This document shows, piece after piece, positions 1 to 6,289 of a DNA stretch of 6,289 nt (position 1 is its first letter; every line of letters starts with the position of its first letter). The notes under the pieces were generated by a model. It did no database searches. It had not been told where the DNA came from and saw only the letters and a list, made by a program, of their open reading frames with translations. The translations under genes and the position numbers were made by a program. The stretch is from Burkholderiaceae bacterium (GTDB lineage Bacteria > Pseudomonadota > Gammaproteobacteria > Burkholderiales > Burkholderiaceae), in contig CANHDS010000035.1 in the NCBI GenBank assembly GCA_947459465.1, forward strand, positions 1 to 6,289, read 5' to 3'.

Positions 1-725
1 ACTTGATAATCATTGGGCACATAACCCGCATCGACTGCAGCACGCGAAGCACCGAGGGTGGCACCAAGCTTATCAGCCAATGGCTCAATCAACTCTTTGT
101 ACTTTTCTGCAGAGCCAAGTCCACGACCCCCAGAAACAATAATCTTGGCGGCCGCTAACTCAGGACGATCCGATTTAGTCAGCTCACGACCAACAAATTG
201 GCTTGCGGGAAATGGTGCTCCTACGGCAATGGGTTCAATTGCACACGATCCACCCGTGCCAGCAGGATCAAAATTAGTGGTTCGCACTGTAATCACTTTT
301 TTAGGGTCGATCGTTTGCACCGTCGCAATTGCATTACCTGCATAGATAGGACGCTCAAATTGATCATGGGAGATAACCTTCGTGATATCCGAGATCTGCG
401 CGACGTCCAGCTTAGCTGCCACCCTTGGCATCACACTCTTACCATGCGCCGTAGTGGGTGCTAAAAAATAGTCATAGTTAGAGGCCAAAGCTAAGATTTG
501 CTCAGCAACCGCCTCCGGTAACTGATTTGAAAAATGTGGTGCATTAGCATAGAGAACCTTGCGGACCCCCTCTATCTTGCAAGCGTCTTGTGCGATCGCG
601 TCGACATCATGGCCAATTAGTAAAACATCGACATCATTGGTGCACTTCTTAGCAGCGCTTACCGTATGATGCGTGGCCATTTTTAATGATTGCTGATCAT
701 GCTCAGCGAGAACCAGTGCGGCCAT
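1..725 (-). CDS. etfA: Electron transfer flavoprotein alpha subunit (3' end outside window)
   Basis: ETF-alpha is the FAD-carrying subunit of the soluble heterodimer that takes electrons from acyl-CoA and related dehydrogenases and passes them to ETF-ubiquinone oxidoreductase. About 241 codons are visible, beginning [10 protein letters not shown]. The N-terminal Rossmann-like domain spans roughly residues 1-185. The FAD domain then starts with SGGRG (198-202) and GASRAAVDAGY (225-235), which are hallmark ETF-alpha motifs; the Arg of GASRA is an FAD contact in the family. Family members are about 310 residues long, so some 70 C-terminal residues, including the QTGK and SGAIQH motifs, lie beyond the left edge. 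The ATG (723-725) shares one base with the etfB stop (TAATG). It has AAAGG at 733-737 with a 7-base spacer inside etfB, so translation is probably coupled. There is no sign of a frameshift in the visible part. Confidence 0.95.
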   Translation of the reverse strand, partial: MAALVLAEHDQQSLKMATHHTVSAAKKCTNDVDVLLIGHDVDAIAQDACKIEGVRKVLYANAPHFSNQLPEAVAEQILALASNYDYFLAPTTAHGKSVMPRVAAKLDVAQISDITKVISHDQFERPIYAGNAIATVQTIDPKKVITVRTTNFDPAGTGGSCAIEPIAVGAPFPASQFVGRELTKSDRPELAAAKIIVSGGRGLGSAEKYKELIEPLADKLGATLGASRAAVDAGYVPNDYQ

Positions 726-1474
726 TACAGTACCTTTGCTTCGTTTTTTAATTTATCAATCAAAGTTGCCACATCCGGTACCTTGATCCCGGCTGAGCGC
801 TTTGGTGGCTCCTCGACCCGAATTGTTTTCAACCGCGGCGCGATGTCAATTTCAAGATCATCAGGCTTCACAATATCTAGCTGCTTTTTCTTAGCCTTCA
901 TGATGTTAGGTAGAGTGACATAACGTGGCTCATTTAGGCGTAAATCGGTTGTAATAACAGCAGGTAATGAAACTGCAACGGTCTCAAGCCCGCCATCAAC
1001 CTCACGCGTGACCGATGCTTGTCCATTACTAATAATCACTTTGGAAGCAAACGTTGCTTGTGGAAGGTTTAGTAAAGCCGCTAACATTTGGCCCGTTTGA
1101 TTACTATCGTCATCAATCGCCTGCTTACCCATAATGATGAGCTGAGGTTGCTCTTTGGTGTAGACGGCTTGAAGGAGTTTTGCGACTGCTAAGGGCTGAA
1201 GCTCGATTTCGGTCTCACACAAGATCGCTCGATCAGCGCCAATTGCTAAAGCAGTTCTTAGGGTTTCCTGGCATGCCTGGGGGCCTGCTGAAAAGGCAAT
1301 AATTTCAGTAGCAATTCCTGCCTCCTTGAGTCGAACTGCCTCTTCAACGGCAATTTCATCGAAGGGATTCATGCTCATTTTGACATTGGCAATATCTACC
1401 CCCGATTGATCTGACTTTACGCGAATCTTCACGTTGTAATCAACCACTCGCTTAACCGCAACCAAAACCTTCAT
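725..1474 (-). CDS. etfB: Electron transfer flavoprotein beta subunit
   Basis: This is the beta subunit of ETF, which binds structural AMP and carries the loop that docks onto partner dehydrogenases. At 249 residues it is the usual full length. Visible motifs are [14 protein letters not shown] at the N-terminus, the AMP-site region [15 protein letters not shown] (115-129), and the ETF-beta signature around [11 protein letters not shown] to LPAVITT (156-176). The partner-recognition loop follows: [18 protein letters not shown] (180-197). The loop leucine L188 and the lysine cluster K193, K195-K197 are conserved as in the mitochondrial protein. The start ATG (1472-1474) is preceded by AAAAAGG at 1484-1490 with a 9-base spacer. 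The gene overlaps etfA by one base and lies 50 bases after the deacetylase gene with no visible terminator between them, so the three are probably co-transcribed. Confidence 0.96.
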   Translation of the reverse strand: MKVLVAVKRVVDYNVKIRVKSDQSGVDIANVKMSMNPFDEIAVEEAVRLKEAGIATEIIAFSAGPQACQETLRTALAIGADRAILCETEIELQPLAVAKLLQAVYTKEQPQLIIMGKQAIDDDSNQTGQMLAALLNLPQATFASKVIISNGQASVTREVDGGLETVAVSLPAVITTDLRLNEPRYVTLPNIMKAKKKQLDIVKPDDLEIDIAPRLKTIRVEEPPKRSAGIKVPDVATLIDKLKNEAKVL

Positions 1475-1524
1475 GAAAGACGACCTTTTTACTTATCTAA
1501 ACGCTTATTTTATCGTGATTCAGA

Positions 1525-2445
1525 TTAAATCTCGGCTAGGGTTTTCAGGTGAGCAACCACGCTGCGTCCTAATGCTGAAAGGTTATACCCACCCTCTAGG
1601 CAGCTTACAATTTTGCCATCACAATAGCGATCGGCAACCTCCATCAACTGCTTAGTCATCCATACGTAATCATCTTCAACCAGGCCCATTTGGCCTAAAT
1701 CATCCTCGCGGTGAGCATCAAAACCTGCTGAAATGACGATCAACTGGGGTTTAAATTCATTAAGACGTGGAATCCAAGTTTGGCTAATCATTTCACGCAC
1801 AACCTTGCCGTTGGTCGTTGCGGGTAAAGGCACGTTCACCATATTGTCTCCACCATCTAGGCCGCTGTACGGATAGAAGGGATGCTGAAAAAAACTGCAC
1901 ATCAGTACATGCGGGTCATTCATGAAAGCAGCCTCTGTCCCATTGCCATGGTGAACATCAAAATCAATCACAGCCACTCGGTCTAAACCATACTTTTCTA
2001 TCGCATAGCGTGTGGCGATTGCGACATTATTAAATACGCAAAATCCCATTGAGCGATGCGGCTCGGCATGATGCCCTGGGGGGCGAATCGCACAAAAAGC
2101 ATTGTTCACATCACCTTGCATCACTGCATCAACTGCAGCAATTGCGGCTCCAGCTGCACGTAACGAGACCGTCCAGGTAGCAGGGTTCATGATCGTATCG
2201 CCATCAATCATCGAGTAGCCACTACTTGGAGCTTTACTTTTTACAAATGCCAAATGATCTTCGCTGTGCACACGCGTAATATCCGCCTCCAAAGCGAGCG
2301 GAGGATCAATCCGTTTTAGGTGTGTATCAAGGCGACTCTGAATTAACTGGTCCTCAATCGCAGCAATTCGTTCTGGGCACTCAGGATGATGGCGACCCAT
2401 CTCATGCTTCATAAAATCGGGGTGGCTAATATAGGCTGTGCTCAT
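1525..2445 (-). CDS. Histone-deacetylase-family zinc amidohydrolase (class II HDAC-like)
   Basis: This 306-residue protein belongs to the arginase/deacetylase fold (HDAC, AcuC, acetylpolyamine amidohydrolase, bacterial HDAH). The family removes acyl groups from lysine or polyamine amines using zinc. The whole active site can be read: the RPPGHHAEP motif (121-129) with the His pair H125/H126; DFDVHHGNG (161-169) giving zinc ligands D163 and H165; GFDAH (241-245) giving the third ligand D243; and the catalytic Tyr Y287 in LEGGYNL. There is no signal peptide, so it is cytoplasmic. The ATG at 2443-2445 has GAGAG at 2452-2456 with a 6-base spacer. The natural substrate cannot be read from the sequence; protein acyl-lysine, acetylpolyamine or another amide are all possible. 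Its place directly upstream of etfBA suggests, but does not show, a link to acyl-CoA metabolism. Confidence 0.93.
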   Translation of the reverse strand: MSTAYISHPDFMKHEMGRHHPECPERIAAIEDQLIQSRLDTHLKRIDPPLALEADITRVHSEDHLAFVKSKAPSSGYSMIDGDTIMNPATWTVSLRAAGAAIAAVDAVMQGDVNNAFCAIRPPGHHAEPHRSMGFCVFNNVAIATRYAIEKYGLDRVAVIDFDVHHGNGTEAAFMNDPHVLMCSFFQHPFYPYSGLDGGDNMVNVPLPATTNGKVVREMISQTWIPRLNEFKPQLIVISAGFDAHREDDLGQMGLVEDDYVWMTKQLMEVADRYCDGKIVSCLEGGYNLSALGRSVVAHLKTLAEI

Positions 2446-2471
2446 TTTTGTCTCTCGTCGAATAACAACTA

Positions 2472-2499
2472 ACTATACTTAGTATGAATCTCTATTAAA
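2472..2499 (-). promoter_or_regulatory. Candidate promoter for the deacetylase-etfBA transcript
   Basis: On the minus strand a good -10 box, TATAGT (2472-2477, five of six consensus bases), lies 16 bases after a weak -35, TTTAAT (2494-2499). The predicted start near 2465 would give a leader of about 20 bases that includes the GAGAG ribosome site. Position and spacing fit sigma-70; the weak -35 keeps confidence moderate. Confidence 0.45.
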
Positions 2500-2507
2500 C
2501 GTACTAT
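2479..2507 (+). promoter_or_regulatory. Weak candidate promoter for mltB
   Basis: TTAGTA (2479-2484) and TACTAT (2502-2507) are separated by 17 bases and could serve as -35 and -10 for the plus-strand gene. TATTAT (2511-2516) is a better -10 by sequence but has no -35 partner. Either choice gives a very short leader before the TTG at 2529. The two divergent promoters would overlap physically within this 83-base region. Confidence 0.25.
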
Positions 2508-2528
2508 TTTTATTATCTTAGCGCGATC

Positions 2529-3809
2529 TTGAACTTTCTACCGCTTTTCTTCGGCCTGGCACTAACGGTACTGTTAGGTGCCTGCGCATCACCCGCACCA
2601 CCAATCGCAATATCAAGCGATACATCTACAAAACCAGTAACGCAGGCAGATGCCAGCAAGGCTAACTCAACCACCCCTAAACGCGAAGCATCATCGCTGA
2701 AGGATCTTCTCTATCAGGTATCGCAACAACATAATATCTCTTTAGCTGTTTTAGAAAATGGATTTAAGGATGTTCAACATCTATCCCAAGTCAAAAAGTT
2801 AGTTGCGCCCCCTCCTGTTACTTTTCAAAAAAACTGGCGAGTGTACCGTTCGCGCTTTGTCGAGCCAGTGCGTACCCGAGCGGGTCTAAGCTTTATTGAG
2901 CAAAATCGCGCTGCTCTAGAAGCGGCCGAATCAGAATCAGGCGTTCCACATCAAGTCATTGCGGCTATTATTGGGGTGGAGACTATTTATGGTCGCCAAA
3001 TGGGAAACTTTCGGGTTAAAGATGTACTGAGTACGCTTGCGTTTGACTACCCAGAGGCTCCCAATCAAGTTGCACGCGAAATCCTTTTTCAGAATCAGCT
3101 AAAAGACCTGATTATTCTGTGCTGGCAAGAGGCTAAGAGTAGGCAAGATGCCTTTAATCGCTGCCTTAATCAAAGTAGCTCTTATGCGGGTGCCATTGGC
3201 CTACCCCAGTTCATGCCTGGCAGTATTTTGCAATTTGCTACCGATGGTGATGGGGATGGTGTGATTGATCTGCGCAATAATCGACGAGATGCGATCTTTA
3301 GTGTTGCTAATTTTCTTAAAGTACATGGCTGGCAACCGGGGATGCCCATCTACTTTTCTGTCGTTCAGAATGAGAAAACCCAAGCAAAAATTATTGAGCT
3401 TGCTGATGGCCAGCCAGTTGCCAAAATCACAGTATCAGAGCTCATTCAAATGGGTATTTTAGAACCTAGCAATGGCGATCTTCTTCAAGGTGGTGTAGAG
3501 CCCAATAGTAAGGCCTTGATTGTTGATCTACCCTCACCTGGAGTCAATCAAGAGCCTGAGGTCCTTTATGTTGTTGGCCTGCAAAACTTCCTGAGTATCG
3601 TGAACTACAACCGCAGTTACTTTTATGCCCAAAGTGTTGCTGAATTTGCAGAGGCGCTGGGGTATCAAAATAAAAGTGCGCTAACTCGAGAACGGGTCGA
3701 GAAACCGGAGCAACTACCCGCTAATAAAAATCGAGTAGCTGCAGCTAAAGCATCCAAGAAAGATGGTAAGGCTAAGAAATCAAGTAAGCCACCAAAGCCA
3801 AACAATTAG
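2529..3809 (+). CDS. mltB: MltB-type lytic murein transglycosylase, lipoprotein (GH103)
   Basis: Membrane-bound lytic transglycosylases of this family cleave the MurNAc-GlcNAc bond of peptidoglycan in the periplasm, leaving 1,6-anhydro ends. The 426-residue product begins with a hydrophobic leader and lipobox LGAC (16-19), predicting lipidation of C19. A Ser/Thr/Pro/Ala-rich linker runs to about residue 55. The catalytic domain runs from about 56 to 375. It contains VETIYGR (150-156) with catalytic E151 (E162 in E. coli MltB), GAIGLPQFMPGSI (221-233), an EF-hand-like calcium loop DGDGDGVIDL (239-248), and VANFLKVHGW (259-268). The NYNRSYFYA motif (359-367) closes the domain, followed by a Lys-rich tail (about 392-426). 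The start is uncertain: TTG at 2529 is the only usual start codon after an in-frame TAA at 2496-2498. It has no visible Shine-Dalgarno, and the leader has no Lys or Arg before the hydrophobic stretch, which is unusual. Confidence 0.93.
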   Translation: MNFLPLFFGLALTVLLGACASPAPPIAISSDTSTKPVTQADASKANSTTPKREASSLKDLLYQVSQQHNISLAVLENGFKDVQHLSQVKKLVAPPPVTFQKNWRVYRSRFVEPVRTRAGLSFIEQNRAALEAAESESGVPHQVIAAIIGVETIYGRQMGNFRVKDVLSTLAFDYPEAPNQVAREILFQNQLKDLIILCWQEAKSRQDAFNRCLNQSSSYAGAIGLPQFMPGSILQFATDGDGDGVIDLRNNRRDAIFSVANFLKVHGWQPGMPIYFSVVQNEKTQAKIIELADGQPVAKITVSELIQMGILEPSNGDLLQGGVEPNSKALIVDLPSPGVNQEPEVLYVVGLQNFLSIVNYNRSYFYAQSVAEFAEALGYQNKSALTRERVEKPEQLPANKNRVAAAKASKKDGKAKKSSKPPKPNN

Positions 3810-4732
3810 GCTGGAAATACCCCTGTCGATAAATAGCGATCGCCCCGATCACACACAATAAATACAATCGTGGCATTTTCAACCGTCTGAGCAACGCGTA
3901 ACGCAATCACTAAGGCACCTGCCGCTGAAACACCGCAAAAGATACCTTCTTCTTTGGCCATGCGGCGAGCCATCTCTTCGGCCTCCGCCTGGGTCACATA
4001 CTCAATTCGATCAACGCGTTCGGATTGATAAATTTTAGGCAAATAAGCGGGTGCCCATTTCCGAATTCCAGGAATCTGCGAGCCCTCTTCGGGCTGTCCA
4101 CCAATAATTTGAATCTCTGGATTCATCGACTTTAAATAGGTTGATACACCCGTAATAGTTCCTGTAGTACCCATTGCAGAAACAAAATGGGTTATCTGAC
4201 CATGTGTATCTCGCCAGATCTCAGGCCCCGTAGTCTCGATGTGGGCCCGTGGATTATCTGGGTTAGCAAATTGATCTAATAACTTTCCACGACCTTCTTT
4301 TTGAAGTTGTTCTGCGTAATCTCGAGCTAATTCCATCCCACCAGAACTAGAGGTCAAAATAAGCTCCGCACCATATGCAGCCATACTCTGTCGACGCTCA
4401 AGACTTTGATTCTCGGGCATGACCAAAATAATTTTATAGCCCAACATTGCCCCAACCATTGCAATCGCGATACCAGTATTGCCACTCGTTGCCTCAATCA
4501 AGGTGTCGCCAGGCTTAATATCACCACGTAACTCAGCATGCTTAATCATGGAGAGCGCGGGTCGGTCCTTGACCGAGCCCGCTGGATTATTACCCTCTAA
4601 CTTACCCAAAATTACATTACCACGCCGCTCATTCTCCATACCAGGAATACGCTGCAAACGAACCAAAGGGGTATTACCAATGGTCTGAGAAATGGTTGGA
4701 TAAAGTGCCGCGGATGAATTGGATTGGGTCAT
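3806..4732 (-). CDS. cysM: Cysteine synthase B (O-acetylserine sulfhydrylase B)
   Basis: This PLP enzyme makes cysteine from O-acetylserine and sulfide; CysM enzymes also use thiosulfate to give S-sulfocysteine. The 308-residue product shows the PLP lysine K55 in NPAGSVKDR, the substrate loop TSGNTG (82-87), the phosphate-binding GTTGT (188-192) and S269 in GVSAAG near the PLP ring nitrogen. The segments GPEIWRDTHGQITHF, QPEEGSQIPGIRKW and CDRGDRYLSTGVF are typical of CysM rather than CysK. Compared with E. coli CysM the N-terminus is roughly ten residues longer, and the C-terminus stops at VFPA without the short E. coli tail. The ATG (4730-4732) has only a weak TAAG upstream. It follows the comEA-like gene by 40 bases, probably in the same transcript. 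Its stop overlaps the mltB stop by 4 bases, tail to tail. Confidence 0.95.
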   Translation of the reverse strand: MTQSNSSAALYPTISQTIGNTPLVRLQRIPGMENERRGNVILGKLEGNNPAGSVKDRPALSMIKHAELRGDIKPGDTLIEATSGNTGIAIAMVGAMLGYKIILVMPENQSLERRQSMAAYGAELILTSSSGGMELARDYAEQLQKEGRGKLLDQFANPDNPRAHIETTGPEIWRDTHGQITHFVSAMGTTGTITGVSTYLKSMNPEIQIIGGQPEEGSQIPGIRKWAPAYLPKIYQSERVDRIEYVTQAEAEEMARRMAKEEGIFCGVSAAGALVIALRVAQTVENATIVFIVCDRGDRYLSTGVFPA

Positions 4733-4764
4733 AGACTTATTTTAGCGACAACTCCATCAAATGC

Positions 4765-4781
4765 CGCTAGTTTCAATAGCG
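4765..4781 (-). repeat. Small inverted repeat over the comEA-like stop codon
   Basis: CGCTA and TAGCG form a 5-base perfect stem with a 7-base loop that contains the TGA stop (4773-4775). On the minus strand it is followed by GCATTTGATGG, not a run of T, so it does not look like an intrinsic terminator. A further CGCTA downstream on that strand (4743-4747) could pair with the TAGCG arm instead. It may be chance or a weak structure between the comEA-like gene and cysM. Confidence 0.25.
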
Positions 4782-5219
4782 CTGACGCGCACCAGTCGTC
4801 CGCTCACTCTCCGTCGCAGGCGCTTTGACTTGATATTTGGAAGTCTTTTTTGCGGAACGCGCCTCTGAGCGAGTGCTGCTTTTAGTCTCGCGATACCCAC
4901 TTTGACCCTCAATTTTCAAGCCATTCTCCATTAATTTACTCACCGAACGTTCTCCAATGCCCCGCACGCGCGATTGCAAATCATACGAATCATAAAATGC
5001 GCCGCCCTTTTCTCGCTCAGCAATAATTGCCTTTGCTTTTGATGGTCCAAGTCCACGAATACTCTCTAACTCAGTCTGACTGGCCGTGTTGACATTCACT
5101 GGAGCGGCATTTGCAAACGATGCGCTAAGAGGAAGTGCCAGTGCTAATGCCATCATGCCAATCATCGATTGCTTGGATACGGCGTGAATAGATGTTTGAA
5201 ACAGAGTCGATAAACCCAT
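4773..5219 (-). CDS. Secreted ComEA-like helix-hairpin-helix DNA-binding protein
   Basis: This small periplasmic protein resembles ComEA, the receptor that binds incoming double-stranded DNA in natural transformation. Starting at 5219 it has 148 residues. A signal peptide covers about 1-38, with a hydrophobic core MIGMMALALALPLSA and a likely cut after ANA (36-38). The ComEA-type tandem HhH domain is at about 41-100: VNVNTASQTELESIRGLG, then a second hairpin around VRGIGERSVSKL (85-96). The tail from about 108 is basic and rich in Ser, Thr, Lys and Arg. I chose this start because AAAGGAG (5226-5232) lies 6 bases before it. An ATG farther upstream (5285) would add 22 residues before the signal peptide and lacks such a site. 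Secretion as a soluble protein and the lack of neighbouring competence genes leave the role in DNA uptake unproven. Confidence 0.85.
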   Translation of the reverse strand: MGLSTLFQTSIHAVSKQSMIGMMALALALPLSASFANAAPVNVNTASQTELESIRGLGPSKAKAIIAEREKGGAFYDSYDLQSRVRGIGERSVSKLMENGLKIEGQSGYRETKSSTRSEARSAKKTSKYQVKAPATESERTTGARQRY

Positions 5220-5225
5220 GTATTT

Positions 5226-5232
5226 CTCCTTT
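5226..5232 (-). promoter_or_regulatory. Strong Shine-Dalgarno that fixes the comEA-like start
   Basis: AAAGGAG on the minus strand with a 6-base spacer to the ATG at 5217-5219. It is the best ribosome-binding site in the window and decides between the 148- and 170-residue versions of the protein. Confidence 0.85.
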
Positions 5233-5235
5233 GAA

Positions 5236-5279
5236 GTTGATGAACTTGCCATGACAAATGTGTCACGGCCTTCATCAAC
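5236..5279 (-). repeat. 44-base nested palindrome (hairpin or operator) before the comEA-like gene
   Basis: The outer arms GTTGATGAA (5236-5244) and TTCATCAAC (5271-5279) are perfect 9-base complements. Inside them GCC pairs with GGC (5248-5250 and 5267-5269; the first base of the left triplet is G5248), and TGACA pairs with TGTCA (5252-5256 is TGACA; 5261-5265 is TGTCA) around an AATG loop. The small internal mismatches are asymmetric. As RNA this would fold into a long hairpin whose 3' arm ends 3 bases before the Shine-Dalgarno. There is no T-run after it on either strand, so it is not a standard terminator. It could be a leader structure controlling translation or mRNA stability, or a protein-binding operator. 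Confidence 0.7.
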
Positions 5280-5288
5280 GCCCAATCA

Positions 5289-5317
5289 ATAATCGGGTTG
5301 ACGAAATAACTGGTCTA
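5289..5317 (-). promoter_or_regulatory. Possible promoter for comEA-like gene and cysM
   Basis: On the minus strand TAGACC (5312-5317, four of six -35 bases, overlapping the hldD stop codon) is followed after 17 bases by GATTAT (5289-5294, four of six -10 bases). The predicted transcript would start near 5282, so its first bases would be the 44-base palindrome. Both boxes are only partial matches. Read-through from hldD is an alternative. Confidence 0.3.
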
Positions 5318-6289
5318 GAGGGGATTTGCTAAAAAATCAGAATTGGCTGATAGCCATGCGATATATTGACTGACACCGCGCTCAACGTCCAAGAAGTCAG
5401 CGGTATAACCCGCAGCTCTTAATTGCGTGAGGTCTGCTTGAGTGAAGCACTGATATTTGCCACGTAAGTCATCTGGAAACGGAATGTATTGAATGAGTCC
5501 CTGCTGAACTAAATCTGCTAATGGTAACGCTGGTTGATTTGCCAGTTTACGCATGGTATTTACAGTTGCTAGTGCAACGTCGTTAAACGGTTGAGCACGC
5601 CCGGTGCCCAAATTAAAAATTCCACTCTTTTCTGGATGATCCAAGAAAAAGAGAGTAACTTTCACGAGATCTTCAACCGAGACAAAATCCCGCGATTGCT
5701 GACCAGGCGCATAACCACCATACTCGCCAAATAGTTTGACGGTTTGATTACTCTTGAACTGATGATAGTGATGGAATGCCACGGAGGCCATCCGTCCCTT
5801 ATGGGATTCACGTGGACCATACACATTGAAATACCGAAAGCCTACTACTTGAGCAGTCGGGGCCTTCTCGGCCATGCGCGCACGCATGTATTGGTCAAAT
5901 AGAAATTTTGAGTAGCCATAGATATTTAAGGGCTTCTCATATTGCCGATCCTCTATAAAAGTATCGGATCCACCATAGGTTGCGGCCGATGATGCATAAA
6001 GAAATGGCACCTTTTGATCGGTGCATATCTCATAGAGATTGATGGAGTATTGATAGTTATTGTTCATCATGAAAACCCCATCGGTCTCCATCGTGTCTGA
6101 ACAAGCACCCTCATGAAATACTGCTTTCACTTTTCCAAACCAGCCCTCATGAAAGCCTTCTAAAAAATCATTCTTATCGATGTAATCTGCGATATCTAAA
6201 TCAGCTAAATTGCGGTATTTATCAGCGGGTCGCAAATCATCGACCGCAATAATATTTTTTTCACCACGGGCGTTTAACGCACGAACAAT
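5315..6289 (-). CDS. hldD: ADP-L-glycero-D-manno-heptose 6-epimerase (5' end outside window)
   Basis: HldD (RfaD) is an NADP-dependent extended SDR enzyme. It converts ADP-D-glycero- to ADP-L-glycero-beta-D-manno-heptose for the LPS inner core, in the cytoplasm. The frame is open to the right edge and 324 residues are visible, starting [19 protein letters not shown]. By comparison with E. coli HldD only about 14 residues are missing, including the GxxGxxG nucleotide motif. Visible signatures are [22 protein letters not shown] giving the catalytic Tyr and Lys (visible residues 124 and 128), [33 protein letters not shown] and [13 protein letters not shown] shorter reading starting at TTG 6235 would remove conserved sequence and is not the true start. 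It is the first visible gene of the minus-strand group leading into the comEA-like gene; the gap after its TAG is 95 bases. Confidence 0.96.
   Translation of the reverse strand: MVRALNARGEKNIIAVDDLRPADKYRNLADLDIADYIDKNDFLEGFHEGWFGKVKAVFHEGACSDTMETDGVFMMNNNYQYSINLYEICTDQKVPFLYASSAATYGGSDTFIEDRQYEKPLNIYGYSKFLFDQYMRARMAEKAPTAQVVGFRYFNVYGPRESHKGRMASVAFHHYHQFKSNQTVKLFGEYGGYAPGQQSRDFVSVEDLVKVTLFFLDHPEKSGIFNLGTGRAQPFNDVALATVNTMRKLANQPALPLADLVQQGLIQYIPFPDDLRGKYQCFTQADLTQLRAAGYTADFLDVERGVSQYIAWLSANSDFLANPL

Noticed and set aside
58..464. Plus-strand open frames at 58-345 and 198-464
   Set aside because: They lie opposite etfA, overlap each other, and have no recognisable domain or ribosome site; the minus strand is clearly coding.
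2475..2485. Short palindrome ATAC-TTA-GTAT in the divergent promoter region
   Set aside because: Only four bases per arm in AT-rich DNA, expected by chance; not enough for an operator call even though it overlaps the candidate promoters.
3201..3462. Open frames at 3201-3383 (minus) and 3265-3462 (plus, other frame) within mltB
   Set aside because: Both fall within the conserved MltB coding sequence and show no independent coding signal or domain.
592..3843. Two GCGATCGC octamers (592-599 and 3836-3843), like the cyanobacterial HIP1 repeat
   Set aside because: Both lie inside coding sequence, and two copies are too few to claim a repeat family; none of the genes looks cyanobacterial.
5220..5285. 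N-terminal extension of the comEA-like protein starting at 5285
   Set aside because: It would place 22 residues before the signal peptide, lacks a good ribosome site and would overlap the palindrome; the internal ATG at 5219 has a near-perfect AAAGGAG.
6252..6262. Run of seven A (minus strand) in hldD as a possible frameshift site
   Set aside because: The frame encodes conserved HldD sequence on both sides ([11 protein letters not shown]), so there is no evidence of slippage.

Overview
The window reads as ordinary, densely packed chromosome of a betaproteobacterium. Gene content, protein style and moderate base composition point to Burkholderiales, and most likely to the Polynucleobacter/Burkholderiaceae side. 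That assignment is inference from remembered family resemblance, not a search. Seven protein genes fill almost everything; the largest gene-free gap is about 95 bases (5220-5314). I see no rRNA, tRNA, CRISPR array, insertion sequence or phage gene.

Layout, left to right. (1) 1-1474, minus strand: etfB followed by etfA, the two subunits of electron transfer flavoprotein, joined by a TAATG overlap. etfA runs off the left edge without its last ~70 residues. (2) 1525-2445, minus strand: a class II histone-deacetylase-family zinc amidohydrolase with all catalytic residues, 50 bases upstream of etfB and probably in the same transcript. (3) 2446-2528: a short divergent promoter region. (4) 2529-3809, plus strand: an MltB-type (GH103) lytic transglycosylase lipoprotein, the only plus-strand gene, with a weak TTG start. 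(5) 3806-4732, minus strand: cysM, converging on mltB with a 4-base overlap of the stop codons. (6) 4773-5219, minus strand: a small secreted ComEA-like helix-hairpin-helix protein. (7) 5315-6289, minus strand: hldD (rfaD), the ADP-heptose epimerase for the LPS inner core, lacking about 14 N-terminal residues beyond the right edge.

Functionally this is a housekeeping mix: LPS core precursor synthesis, periplasmic DNA binding, cysteine synthesis, murein turnover, a deacylase and fatty acid or amino acid electron transfer. The minus-strand genes form two likely groups, hldD>comEA>cysM and deacetylase>etfB>etfA, separated by mltB.

I found no convincing undescribed system. The best unexplained signal is a 44-base nested palindrome (5236-5279) just upstream of the comEA-like Shine-Dalgarno and just downstream of a possible promoter. 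Next are the odd start region of mltB, the terminator-less tail-to-tail overlap, and the deacetylase-ETF linkage.
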